From positions 9,548,001 through 9,612,000 of the forward strand of contig JAHQIY010000002.1 in assembly GCA_019054805.1 (NCBI GenBank): a stretch of 64,000 nt of DNA, given 5' to 3'. The notes under the pieces are model-generated. The model ran no database searches and had not been told where the DNA came from. It worked only from the letters and a program-made list of their open reading frames with translations. This DNA comes from Brachionus manjavacas. Its lineage: Eukaryota > Rotifera > Eurotatoria > Ploima > Brachionidae. Both the position numbers and the translations under genes were made by a program. Below are positions 10,843-22,203 of the stretch, piece after piece (position 1 is the first letter of the stretch; the number at the start of each line of letters is the position of its first letter).

Positions 10843-12145
10843 TCAAACAAAAGAAAATTCAGATCTAAGCTGCAACACAAAAACCCCTTTAAAAAGAACA
10901 GATATCAATCGCTTTCAAAATTTCTTGGAAAATAATTCAAAAAAAGTAAAAAAAAAATAACTGAAGATAATTCAAATCAAGATTCCAATATAGATACAAT
11001 GACCAAAAAAAAATCCAAATTAAAATTAAAATCAATGGAATCAAAAAGCGATGAGTACTTAATTATCGATCCGAAAGAGTTGTGAAATTTTAAAACTTTA
11101 TTTTTTAATTTTGTTCGTAATTTCTTTATTATTTTTAATATCTAAATATTTGTAAATTAAACTAAATTGACGAAAATTAAAATCTTAATATGTAACTTTA
11201 TCTATATTTGAACATAAAATTAAATTTTTCATTATAAATCACAAGAAAAGAATTTAATCTGCAAGCGAAGTAAAAGTCAATTATCAAAACCTCAATACTT
11301 TTTTCGATAAAAATTTCTTATGTTCGAGATTTTGTACAAAATTTGAAATAATAAACTATAAAATATTTTATAATTTTTTTAATTATGGTCATTAGAACTT
11401 AAATGCTGAACTACAATTAAGACATGCAAATAAAATCATCAATAAAAAATGTTAAAAATGTGTAAATTCGCCATGATACATGGTCCAAAAGCTGGTAGCT
11501 TAGCTTTTTAAATATTTATTTTTATTTTTATTTAATAAAATTTATAAAAAAATTATTTTGCAGACAAGTAAAAACTTTTCATATAATCTTTAAATGAAAA
11601 TTTGTTTCAATATTAATAAAAATTATAAAATTTTAACATATTTTTTTTAAGAAAATATCTTTATTAAAATATCGACTATGGATACATTTTTGGAACCATT
11701 TAGTTGCATTGATGATCTAAATTTGGTTCTCAAATCTATCCATTAAATTTTTTCGAAAATATAAACGAGTTAGATATGGTGATAGACAGATTCAAATTAA
11801 ACAATTTTTCAGTAGATCTAAAATATTGCCTATTTTGTCCCATCGAGCATCTGGATGTATTTAATTATTTTGATGTAGTCTTATATAGCTTTGATTTTGG
11901 AGCTAGCAAGGTCAACTATACAATAAAAATTTGTCTGAGATGCGGCAAAAAATACTATTTAAATTTTTACACTGATAAATGCGGTAAACGAACTTTTTAC
12001 TCGGATGTTCTGAAATCAAATTATTATTCTTTTTCGAATTAAATTATTTTTGATGAAAAAATTTTGCTTAGTTTGACTTCGGATATTTTATTTAAGCATT
12101 CTTCATTTAAATCTTTTACAAATTCCTATAATTTTTTTTTTCACA

Positions 12146-12473
12146 ATGTCAAAATCTAACAATAAAGATTTTATCTTCTTACAAGAAAAAAGAATAACCG
12201 AATGCTATCTTTATTATAATTTATTGAAATCAAAAATAGAATTAGAAAACTTGAGTGACATTGATTCATTTTATATAAATCAATTGGATTTAAATTTAAA
12301 AGAGTTCAATAGATCAGTATTCTCCTTATTTAGTAAAATTTGGGGTGGACCAATTCATAGAAATGCTTGTCAGTTTCAAAATTGCTCTCAAGTAATTAGT
12401 ATCGATGGAAATTATAAGATTAATCGATTAAAATGTATGTTTCCTTTAGTGAAAATGAAAAACTTAGAATTCG
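12146..12473 (+). CDS. Zinc-cluster exon of the KDZ-like transposase, copy 1
   Basis: An open exon of about 109 residues begins MSKSNNKDF. It carries HRNACQFQNCS and ISIDGNYKINRLKC, the Cys-x-Cys..DGN-K pattern found ahead of KDZ catalytic cores. It ends GAATTCG before a GTAGCAAAT donor; joined to the exon at 12,527 it reads EFGDVDIGCP in frame, which fixes the 53-nt intron. The ATG may be internal, because the upstream frame (FHNV) also appears coding across a T-homopolymer. Confidence 0.6.
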
Positions 12474-12526
12474 GTAGCAAATTTAAATTTTAATTGTTAA
12501 TAAATTCTAATCAATGATTATATTAG

Positions 12527-13131
12527 GTGATGTTGATATTGGATGTCCAAATTCACCTAAAAGAAAAAGCTATTTTTGTGAAGATCATCAACATATTGAT
12601 CCGCTAGTTAAATTCAAGTACGGAAATACAACATTTGAATGTAGTTTAAGTCAAATAAAGCCAAGTAGAGGAAAACTTTTCAAAGAAAATTTAAATATAT
12701 ATGATAGTTTTCTTAGCAAAAATGATCAAGTTATGTATTTGATAGATTATTTTGATAAATCTCCTTTCTGGGCAACCGAAAAACAGATACCAAATTCGAT
12801 TTTAACATCATTTTTAAGAGATGTCCATACAAATAACAATTCATGCAAAACACTAAAAACATTTGCCTTACCGTGTGAAAAAAAATCAAGAACTGTAGGT
12901 GAGTGTTTAGCCGTGTACAACTGTGGAATTAAATGTGGATTTAGGGAAATTTTTGGCTCAGAAACACTTGTTCAATCTACATGTTTTTTAATGGATGTTT
13001 ACGAAAATATTGAACAGAAACCTCTTTATATCGGATATGATGACGGTTGTCATCTAAAAAAATTTATTGACTCAAGCGAAAAGATTAAACTAGAAACAGC
13101 AAGATTAGTTGAATTAAGAAAAAAATTATAA
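12527..13131 (+). CDS. Catalytic-core exon of the KDZ-like transposase, copy 1
   Basis: Encodes about 200 residues: CPNSP..YFCEDHQ (zinc cluster), KTFALPCEKKSRTVGE, YNCGIKCGFREIFGSE and YIGYDDGCHLKKFI, then a helical ETARLVELR. The GYDDGC aspartates are candidate catalytic residues. It stops at RKKL in this copy; copy 2 reads one base differently and ends RKNYNY. The downstream IIDRFHYKGH block lies in another frame in both copies, so an A-run indel separates the halves. Confidence 0.6.
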
Positions 13132-13394
13132 TTATTGATCGATTCCATTATAAAGGGCACAAAAAGGCCAATGAATACTGCAAAACAAAATGTAACCCAA
13201 ACAATTATGTTGAGATAAAGGATGCTAATACATCAATTGTAGAACAAGTAAATTTTTGGTTCTCAGGTAACAAATATGCATTAAAACATATGCATAAGGA
13301 GCGATTTAAGTTTTTTATATTTTTAATTTGTAATGAATTTAATAAAGCAAATTTATCATTCAAAATTATTGAAAAATTAACACACAATAAATAA

Positions 13395-13665
13395 TTATTA
13401 AAAATTCAGTTTTGCTTTTAATTAGTCATAATATTATAATAAATTAATTATTTAATTTTTGATACAGATAATATAAAAGGAAAAATATTAAAAGAACATA
13501 TATATAAATAAGATGTTACTAGATTAAAATGCCAAGATTTAAATGTTGAATTACAAAAATAACTAAAATTGGTTGTTTAAAAAATCAATTTCATGAAAAA
13601 TCGTTAATTGCAATGCCAGCAATGTTTCTTGATTTATTTTAAAGCGAAAGGGTTCCACATTAAAT
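13395..13665 (+). other. AT-rich tail after the KDZ-like gene, copy 1
   Basis: A possible last exon after TTTGATACAG reads NIKGKILKEHIYK then TAA and further charged residues; it is not convincing. Nothing else is supported. Confidence 0.35.
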
Positions 13666-13675
13666 GGTTGAATCA

Positions 13676-13824
13676 AGACTTGTGCGTAAGTCAAAAACTT
13701 AAGTCATTTTTAAGTCATTTTTTGGTGAAGTCAAAGATTTGACTTGACTTAAGAAAATTTTTTAAAGTCAAGTCAGGGACTTGACTTAACTTTGCCTTTG
13801 ACTTACTGACTTACGCACAAGTCT
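13676..13824. mobile_element. 149-bp foldback MITE inside the element, copy 1
   Basis: Terminal inverted repeats AGACTTGTGCGTAAGTC and its complement bracket a core of repeated AAGTCA/TGACTT motifs. It is flanked by a perfect direct repeat GGTTGAATCA (13,666-13,675 and 13,825-13,834), a TSD of 9-10 bp. That size suits a Mutator-type or hAT-like MITE; the superfamily is not certain. Confidence 0.75.
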
Positions 13825-13839
13825 GGTTGAATCACAAAA

Positions 13840-13925
13840 ATTCCACATTAAATGTTGGAAGCACAAAGGTTCCACATTAAATGTTGGAACCACAAAGGTT
13901 CCACATTAAATATTGGAACCACCAA
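13840..13925. repeat. 28-bp palindromic tandem repeat, three units
   Basis: Units read TTCCACATTAAATGTTGGAA plus a short CCACAAAG spacer. Each is near-palindromic (TTCCA..TGGAA). Copy 2 has five units at 29,460-29,605, which explains most of the length difference between the two element copies. Confidence 0.8.
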
Positions 13926-13948
13926 GAAAGGATTTATAAAAAAAGTAA

Positions 13949-14175
13949 ACAAAAGTACACAAAAGGACACTTTTTTTGGTAGGGTAAGTAGTTTTCATAA
14001 CAAAAGTACACAAAAGAACACTTATTTTGCAAATGAAAATTGTTTTCATAAGAAAAGTACACAAAAGGACACTTTTTTTAATAGGGAAAAAAGATTCATA
14101 ACAAAAGTACACAAAAGGACACTTTTTTTGCTAGGGAAAAAAAGATCATAACAAAAGTACACCAAAGGACAATTT
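13949..14175 (-). repeat. Subterminal minisatellite arm, right end of element copy 1
   Basis: Four to five reverse-complement units of the left-arm repeat (AAAAGTACACAAAAGGACAC). Open frames on either strand here are repeat artefacts. Confidence 0.8.
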
Positions 14176-14217
14176 TTTCATATTAATTTTTATTTAAAAG
14201 TTCATTGTCAATCCATG

Positions 14218-14225
14218 CGTAATTT
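14218..14225. other. Right 8-bp target-site duplication of element copy 1
   Basis: CGTAATTT, identical to 5,891-5,898, followed by TTTCAAAAATCGC, the normal continuation of exon B. Confidence 0.85.
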
Positions 14226-17200
14226 TTCAAAAATCGCTTTTGGGTCCAATTCGAGATTCGAAGTCATACTCTCATTTTCTTCTACTTTTTGCTCTAATTC
14301 TTTCAGACGCTGATCTTTTGCGTTTAATTTTTCAGTGTTTTCTTTCAGAACTAATTTTTTATTTAAATTTGTATAAAAAATTGAATTAAAGAATGAAGTT
14401 AAATAGTTTTACTTGTTGATTTAATTGTCGACAAATTTTGTTTCTCAGTTTTATTCGCAAATTTGAGATCAGAAATTTTTTTTTCTTTGTCATCTAGTGC
14501 TAATTCATATTCCTTTAGCTTTTAATCTTTGACTTTAAGCAAATCATCTTTATGCTTACTCTCTTAAAAATAAAATGATAATAAATAAAAAATATTCAAT
14601 ATTTCATCGAAAATTGATTATACTTTGATCTTTTGACGTTCGTAATTTTTCAAATCATCTTTATGCTTAATCTCTTTGACATAAAATGATAACAAATAAA
14701 AAATATTCAATATTTCATCGAAAATTGATTATACTTTGATCTTTTGACGTTCATAATTTTTCAAAAATCGCTTTCTTGTCCGATTCGAGATTCGAAGTCA
14801 TACTCTCATTTTCTTCTACTTTTTGCTCTAATTCTTTCAGACGCTGATCTTTTGCTTTTAATTTTTCAGTGTTTTCTTTCAGAACTAATTTTTTATTTAA
14901 ATTTTTATATTAAATTGAATTAAAGAATGAAGTTAAATAGTTTTACTTGTTGATTTAATTGTCGACAAATTTTGTTTCTCAGTTTTATTCGCAAATTTGA
15001 GATCAAAAATTTGCTTTTCTTTGTCATCTAGTGCTAATTCATATTCCAATGGCTTTTTATCTTTGTCCTTAAGCAAATCATCTTTATGCTTAATCTCCAA
15101 AAAATAAAAATGATAATAAATAAAAAATATTCAATATTTCATCGAAAATTGATTATACCTAGATCTTTTGACGTTCGAAATTCTTCATTGTTTTCTTTCA
15201 GAACTAATTTTTTATTTTAATATTGAAATAACATTGAATTAAAGAATGAAGTTAAATAGTTTTACTTGTTGATTTAATTGTCGACAAATTTTGTTTCCTA
15301 GTTTAATTCGCAAATTTGAGATCAGAAATTCGCTTGTCTTTGTCATCTTGTGCTTATTCATATTCCTTTAGCTTTTTATCTTTGTCCTTAAGCAAATCAT
15401 CTTTATGCTTAATCTCTTAAAAATAAAAATGATCATAAATAAAAAAATATTCAATATTTCATTGAAAATTGATTAAACCTAGATCTTTTGACGTTCGTAA
15501 TTTTTCACAAATCGCTTTCTGGTCCGATACGAAATTCGAAGTCATACTCTCTTTTTTTTCTACTTTTTTCTCTAATTCTTTTAGACGCTGATCTTTTGCT
15601 TTTAATTTTTGATTGTTTTCTTTCAGAACTAATTTTTTATTTTAATATTGAAATAACATTGAATTAAAGAATGAAGTTAAATAGTTTTACTTGTTGATTT
15701 AATTGTCGACAAATTTTGTTTCCTAGTTTAATTCGCAAATTTGGGATCAGAAATTCGCTTGTCTTTGTCATCTTGTGCTTATTCATATTCCTTTAGCTTT
15801 TTATCTTTGTCCTTAAGCAAATCATCTTTATGCTTAATCTCTTAAAAATAAAAATGATAATAAATAAAAAAATATTCAATATTTCATTGAAAATTGATTA
15901 TACCTAGATCTTTTGACGTTCGTAATTTTTCACAAATCGCTTTCTGGTCCGATACGAAATTCGAAGTCATACTCTCATTTTCTTATACTTTTTGCTCTAA
16001 TTCTTTTAGACGCTGATCTTTTGCTTTTAATTTTTCATTGTTTTCTTTCAGAACTAATTTTTTATTTTAATATTGAAATAACATTGAATTAAAGAATGAA
16101 GTTAAATAGTTTTACTTGCTGATTTAATTGTCGACAAATTTTGTTTCCTAGTTTAATTCGCAAATTTGAGATCAGAAATTTTCTTGTCTTTGTCATCTAG
16201 TGCTTATTCATATTCCTTTAGCTTTTTATCTTTGTCCTTGAGCAAATCATCTTTATGCTTAATCTCTTAAAAATAAAAATGATAATAAATAAAAAAATAT
16301 TCAATATTTCATTGAAAATTGATTATACTTTGATCTTTTGACGTTCGTAATTTTTCAAATCATCTTTATGCTTAATCTCTTTGACATAAAATGATAACAA
16401 ATAAAAAATATTCAATATTTCATCGAAAATTGATTATACCTATATCTTTTGACGTTCGAAATTTTTCAGTGTTTTCTTTCAGAAACAATTTTTTATTTTA
16501 ATATTGAAATAACATTGAATTAAAAGATGAAGTTAAATAGTTTTACTTGCTGATTTAATTGTCGACAAATTTTGTTTCCTAGTTTAATTCGCAAATTTTA
16601 GATCAGAAATTCGCTTGTCTTTGTCATCTAGTGCTTATTCATATTCCTTTAATTTTTCAGTGTTTTCTTTCAGAAACAATTTTTTATTTTAATATTGAAA
16701 TAACATTGAATTAAAAGATGAAGTTAAATAGTTTTACTTGCTGATTTAATTGTCGACAAATTTTGTTTCCTAGTTTAATTCGCAAATTTTAGATCAGAAA
16801 TTCGCTTGTCTTTGTCATCTAGTGCTTATTCATATTCCTTTAGCTTTTTATCTTTGTCCTTGAGCAAATCATCTTTATGCTTAATCTCTTAAAAATAAAA
16901 ATGATAATAAATAAAAAAATATTCAATATTTCATTGAAAATTGATTATACTTTGATCTTTTGACGTTCGTAATTTTTCAAAAATCGCTTTCTGGTCCGAT
17001 TCAAGATTCGAAGTCATACTCTCATTTTCTTATACTTTTTGCTCTAATTCTTTTAGACGCTGATCTTTTGCTTTTAATTTTACATTGTTTTCTTTCAGAA
17101 CCAATTTTTTATTTAAATATTGAAATAACATTGAATTAAAGAATGAAGTTAAATAGTTTGACTTGTTGATTTAATTGTCGACAAATTTTGTTTCCTAGTT

Positions 17201-20200
17201 TAATTCGCAAATTTGAGATCAGAAATTTGCTTTTCTTTGTCATCTAGTGCAAATTCATATTCCTTTAGCTTTTTATCTTTGTCCTTAAGCTTTTTATCCT
17301 TGTCCTTAAGCAAATAATCTTTATGCTTAATCTCTTAAAAATAAAAATGATATTAAATAAAAAAATATTCAATATTTCATCGAAAATTGACTATACCTAG
17401 ATCTTTTGACGTTCGTAATTTTTCACAAATCGCTTTCTGGTCCGATTCAAGATTCGAAGTCATACTCTCATTTTCTTCTACTTTTTTCTCTAATTCTTTT
17501 AGACGCTGATCTTTTGCTTTTAATTTTTGATTGTTTTCTTTCAGAACTAATTTTTTATTTTAATATTGAAATAACATTGAATTAAAGAATGAAGTTTAAT
17601 AGTTTTACTTGTTGATTTAATTGTCGACAAATTTTGTTTCCTAGTTTAATTCGCAAATTTGAGATCAGAAATTTTCTTGTCTTTGTCATCTAGTGCTTAT
17701 TCATATTCCTTTAGCTTTTTATCTTTGTCCTTGAGCAAATCATCTTTATGCTTAATCTCTTAAAAATAAAAATGATAATAAATAAAAAAATATTCAATAT
17801 TTCATCGAAAATTGATTATACCTAGATCTTTTGACGTTCGAAATTTTTCAGTGTTTTCTTTCAGAAACAATTTTTTATTTTAATATTGAAATAACATTGA
17901 ATTAAAAAATGAAGTTAGATAGTTTTTCTTGTTGATTTAATTGTCGAAAAATTTTGTTTCTCAGTTTTATTCGCAAATTTGAGATCAGAAATTCGCTTGT
18001 CTTTGTCATCTAGTGCTTATTCATATTCCTTTAGCTTTTTATCTTTGTCCTTAAGCAAATCATCTTTATACTTAATCTCTTAAAAATAAAAATGATAATA
18101 AATAAAAAAATATTCAATATTTCATTGAAAATTGATTATACCTAGATCTTTTGACGTTCGTAATTTTTCACAAATCGCTTTCTGGTCCGATACGAGATTC
18201 GAAGTCATACTCTCATTTTCTTATACTTTTTGCTCTAATTCTTTTTGAAGCTGATCTTTTGCTTTTAATTTTTCATTGTTTTCTTTCAGAACTAATTTTT
18301 TATTTTAATATTGAAATAACATTGAATTAAAGAATGAAGTTAAATAGTTTGACTTGTTGATTTAATTGTCGACAAATTTTGTTTCCTAGTTTAATTCGCA
18401 AATTTGAGATCAGAAATTCGCTTGTCTTTGTCATCTTGTGCTTATTCATATTCCTTTAGCTTTTTATCTTTGTCCTTAAGCTTTTTATCCTTGTCCTTAA
18501 GCAAATAATCTTTATGCTTAATCTCTTAAAAATAAAAATGATAATAAATAAAAAAATATTCAATATTTCATCGAAAATTGACTATACCTAGATCTTTTGA
18601 CGTTCGTAATTTTTCACAAATCGCTTTCTGGTCCGATTCGAGATTCGAAGTCATACTCTCATTTTCTTCTTTTTTTTTCTATAATTCTTTTAGACGCTGA
18701 TCTTTTGCTTTTAATTTTTCATTGTTTTCTTTCAGAACTAATTTTTTATTTTAATATTGAAATAACATTGAATTAAAGAATGAAGTTTAATAGTTTTACT
18801 TGTTGATTTAATTGTCGACAAATTTTGTTTCCTAGTTTAATTCGCAAATTTGAGATCAGAAATTCGCTTGTCTTTGTCATCTTGTGCTGATTCATATTCC
18901 TTTAGCTTTTTATCTTTGTCCTTAAGCAAATCATCTTTATGCTTAATCTCATAAAAATAAAAATGATAATAAATAAAAAAATATTCAATATTTCATTGAA
19001 AATTGATTATACCTAGATCTTTTGACGTTCGTAATTTTTCACAAATCGCTTTCTGGTCCGATACGAGATTCGAAGTCATACTCTCATTTTCTTATACTTT
19101 TTGCTCTAATTCTTTTAGACGCTGATCTTTTGCTTTTAATTTTTCATTGTTTTCTTTCAGAACTAATTTTTTATTTTAATATTGAAATAACATTGAATTA
19201 AAGAATGAAGTTAAATAGTTTGACTTGTTGATTTAATTGTCGACAAATTTTGTTTCCTAGTTTAATACGCAAATTTGAGATCAGAAATTCGCTTGTCTTT
19301 GTCATCTTGTGCTTATTCATATTCCTTTAGCTTTTTATCTTTGTCCTTAAGCAAATCATCTTTATGCTTAATCTCTTAAAAATAAAAATGATAATAAATA
19401 AAAAAATATTCAATATTTCATTGAAAATTGATTATACCTAGATCTTTTGACGTTCGTAATTTTTCACAAATCGCTTTCTGGTCCGATACGAGATTCGAAG
19501 TCATACTCTCATTTTCTTATACTTTTTGCTCTAATTCTTTTAGACGCTGATCTTTTGCTTTTAATTTTTCATTGTTTTCTTTCAGAACTAATTTTTTATT
19601 TTAATATTGAAATAACATTGAATTAAAGAATGAAGTTAAATAGTTTGACTTGTTGATTTAATTGTCGACAAATTTTGTTTCCTAGTTTAATTCGCAAATT
19701 TGAGATCAGAAATTCGCTTGTCTTTGTCATCTTGTGCTTATTCATATTCCTTTAGCTTTTTATCTTTGTCCTTAAGCAAATCATCTTTATGCTTAATCTC
19801 TTAAAAATAAAAATGATAATAAATAAAAAAATATTCAATATTTCATTGAAAATTGATTATACCTAGATCTTTTGACGTTCGTAATTTTTCACAAATCGCT
19901 TTCTGGTCCGATACGAAATTCGAAGTCATACTCTCATTTTCTTATACTTTTTGCTCTAATTCTTTTAGACGCTGATCTTTTGCTTTTAATTTTTCATTGT
20001 TTTCTTTCAGAACTAATTTTTTATTTTAATATTGAAATAACATTGAATTAAAGAATGAAGTTAAATAGTTTGACTTGTTGATTTAATTGTCGACAAATTT
20101 TGTTTCCTAGTTTAATTCGCAAATTTGAGATCAGAAATTTGCTTTTCTTTGTCATCTAGTGCAAATTCATATTCCTTTAGCTTTTTATCTTTGTCCTTAA

Positions 20201-21516
20201 GCTTTTTATCCTTGTCCTTAAGCAAATAATCTTTATGCTTAATCTCTTAAAAATAAAAATGATAATAAATAAAAAAAATATTCAATATTTCATCGAAAAT
20301 TGATTATACCTAGATCTTTTGACGTTCGAAATTTTTCAGTGTTTTCTTTCAGAAACAATTTTTTATTTTAATATTGAAATAACATTGAATTAAAGAATGA
20401 AGTTTAATAGTTTTACTTGCTGATTTAATTGTCGACAAATTTTGTTTCCTAGTTTAATTCGCAAATTTGAGATCAGAAATTCGCTTGTCTTTGTCATCTA
20501 GTGCTTATTCATTTCCTTTAGCTTTTTATCTTTGTCCTTAAGCTTTTTATCTTTGTCCTTAAGCAAATAATCTTTTTGCTTAATCTATTAAAAATAAAAA
20601 TGATAATAAACATAAAAATATTCAATATTTCATTGAAAATGGATTATACTTTGATCTTTTGACGTTCGTAATTTTTCAAAAATCGCCATCTGGTCCGATT
20701 CAAGATTCGAAGTCATACTCTCATTTTCTTCTACTTTTTGCTCAAATTCTTTAAGACGCTGATCTTTTGCTTTTAATTTTTGATTGTTTTCTTTCAGAAC
20801 TAATTTTTTATTTTAATATTGAAATAACATTGAATTAAAGAATGAAGTTAAATAGTTTTACTTTTTGATTTAATTGTCGACAAATTTTGTTTCTTAGTTT
20901 TATTCGCAAATTTGAGATCAGAAATTTTTTTTTCTTTGTCATCTAGTGCTAATTCATATTCCTTTAGCTTTTTATCTTTGTCCTTAAGCAAATCATCTTT
21001 ATGCTTAATCTCTTAAAAATAAAAATGATAATAAATAAAAAAATATTCAATATTTCATCGAAAATTGACTTTACCTAGATCTTTTGACGTTCGTAATTTT
21101 TCAAAAATCGCTATCTGGTCCGATTCAAGATTCGAAGTCATGCTCTCATTTTCTTCTACTTTTTGCTCAAATTCTTTAAGACGCTGATCTTTTGCTTTTA
21201 ATTTTTCAGTGTTTTCTTTCAGAAATAATTTTTTATTTTAATATTGAAATAACATTGAACTAAAGAATGAAGTTAAATAGTTTTACTTGTTGATTTAATT
21301 GTCGACAAATTTTGTTTCTTAGTTTTATTCGCAAATTTGAGATCAGAAATTTGCTTTTCTTTGTCATCTAGTGCTAATACATATTCCTTTAGCTTTTTAT
21401 CTTTGTCCTTAAGCAAATCATCTTTATGCTTAATCTCTTAAAAATAAAAATGATAATAAATAAAAAAATATTCAATATTTCATCGAAAATTGACTTTACC
21501 TAGATCTTTTGGCGTT
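14226..21516 (-). repeat. Array 2 of the 425-bp coiled-coil exon module
   Basis: About 18 units, same architecture and strand as array 1. The first units (14.2-15.1 kb) are stop-poor in exon A (TTA and AAA codons). Most units from 15.3 to 20.5 kb have TAA at one or more of three recurring positions. Around 16.48-16.8 kb a ~190-bp truncated unit is duplicated in tandem. Exon B short forms (105-nt deletion) occur near 15.18, 16.46, 17.85 and 20.33 kb. One unit (18.66-18.70 kb) has TAG in exon B. Variant types are interleaved, which fits repeated unequal exchange. Confidence 0.8.
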
Positions 21517-21524
21517 CGTAATTT
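21517..21524. other. Left TSD of element copy 2
   Basis: CGTAATTT; the matching copy is 29,900-29,907. Confidence 0.85.
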
Positions 21525-21567
21525 GAGCAATAGACAATGAACTTATTTTACCATACTATTCACTTGA

Positions 21568-21965
21568 ATAAAAAGTGTCCTTTTGTTTCCTTTTGTGTAC
21601 TTTTTGTTATGAATCTTTTTTCCCTAGCAAAAAAAGTGTCCTTTTGTGTCCTTTTGTGTACTTTTGTTATGAAAACTATTTACCCTAGCAAAAAAGTGTC
21701 CTTTTGTTTTCTTTTGTTATGAAAACTATTTACCCTAGCAAAAAAGTGTCCTTTTGTGTCCTTTTGTGTACTTTTGTTATGAAAACTATTTACCCTAGCA
21801 AAAAAAGTGTCCTTTTGTGTACTTTTGTTATGAAAACTATTTACCCTAGCAAAAAAGTGTCCTTTTGTGTCCTTTTGTGTACTTTTGTTATGAAAACTAT
21901 TTTCCCTAGCAAAAAAAGTGTCCTTTTGTGTACTTTTGTGTACTTTTGTTATAAATCCGCATTAA
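21568..21965 (+). repeat. Subterminal minisatellite arm, left end of element copy 2
   Basis: Same ~50-60-bp units as at 5,946-6,345, with one-base length differences in T and A runs. Confidence 0.85.
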
Positions 21966-22203
21966 CTAAATAAAAAAATTGTTCTCTTGAGTACTTTTGG
22001 AGACTTATGTTACATAATCATTTTTCTTTATTTAAAGGTGTGTTTTGCTAACTTTATTTAAATTTTTTAAAATATTGTTCAAAATTTTTAAAAAATACAA
22101 AAATTAAATCATGACGAGAATAAATTGAAGATTTCAAATATAGAATTTTTATAATTTTAAATACTGCATTAATACCTTTTTATGTAATTATAATAGTTTA
22201 GAA

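Larger units (their letters stand above)
10843..13394 (+). pseudogene. KDZ-like transposase with cysteine-cluster domains, copy 1
   Basis: Order: a basic N-terminal exon (KRKFRSK..NPFKKNRYQSL, ~10,843-10,930) and an acidic/Lys exon to ~11,086; a CxC5/6-like zinc cluster (11,677-12,042) with CLFC, CLRCGKKY and DKCGKRTFY; exon 12,146-12,473 with NACQFQNCSQVISIDGNYK; a 53-nt intron; exon 12,527-13,131 with GCPNSP..YFCEDH, NCGIKCGF and YIGYDDGCHLKKF; then to 13,394 with IIDRFHYKGH, NTSIVEQVNFW and ALKHMH. Cys clusters flanking a Dx..DxxC and EQ/N core are typical of KDZ (Kyakuja-Dileera-Zisupton) transposases; the likely acidic triad lies in GYDDGC, DRFHYK and EQVN. Breaks: a one-base shift near 11,748, TAA after YSFSN, a shift at a T-run near 12,130 and one at an A-run near 13,125. 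Family assignment is from motifs only. Confidence 0.6.
5899..14217 (+). mobile_element. 8.3-kb DNA transposon with DUF3987 and KDZ-like genes, copy 1
   Basis: Bounded by an 8-bp TSD (CGTAATTT). The ends are imperfect inverted repeats sharing GACAATGAACTT (left 5,907 onward; right reverse-complement ending near 14,209). Just inside each end lies a minisatellite arm (5.95-6.34 and 13.95-14.17 kb) in opposite orientation, so the termini are a long composite inverted repeat. Between them are two plus-strand genes: a DUF3987 protein (6.6-9.8 kb) and a cysteine-cluster/KDZ-like transposase (10.8-13.4 kb). An 8-bp TSD suits KDZ/hAT-type transposases. Boundaries and TSD are directly seen; mobility by the encoded transposase is inference. 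A decayed copy: both genes have frameshifts or stops. Confidence 0.8.

Noticed and set aside
13852..14151. Open frames on both strands through the right minisatellite arm (also 29,531-29,995)
   Set aside because: Repeat artefacts; the frames run straight across the element boundary into the exon array.
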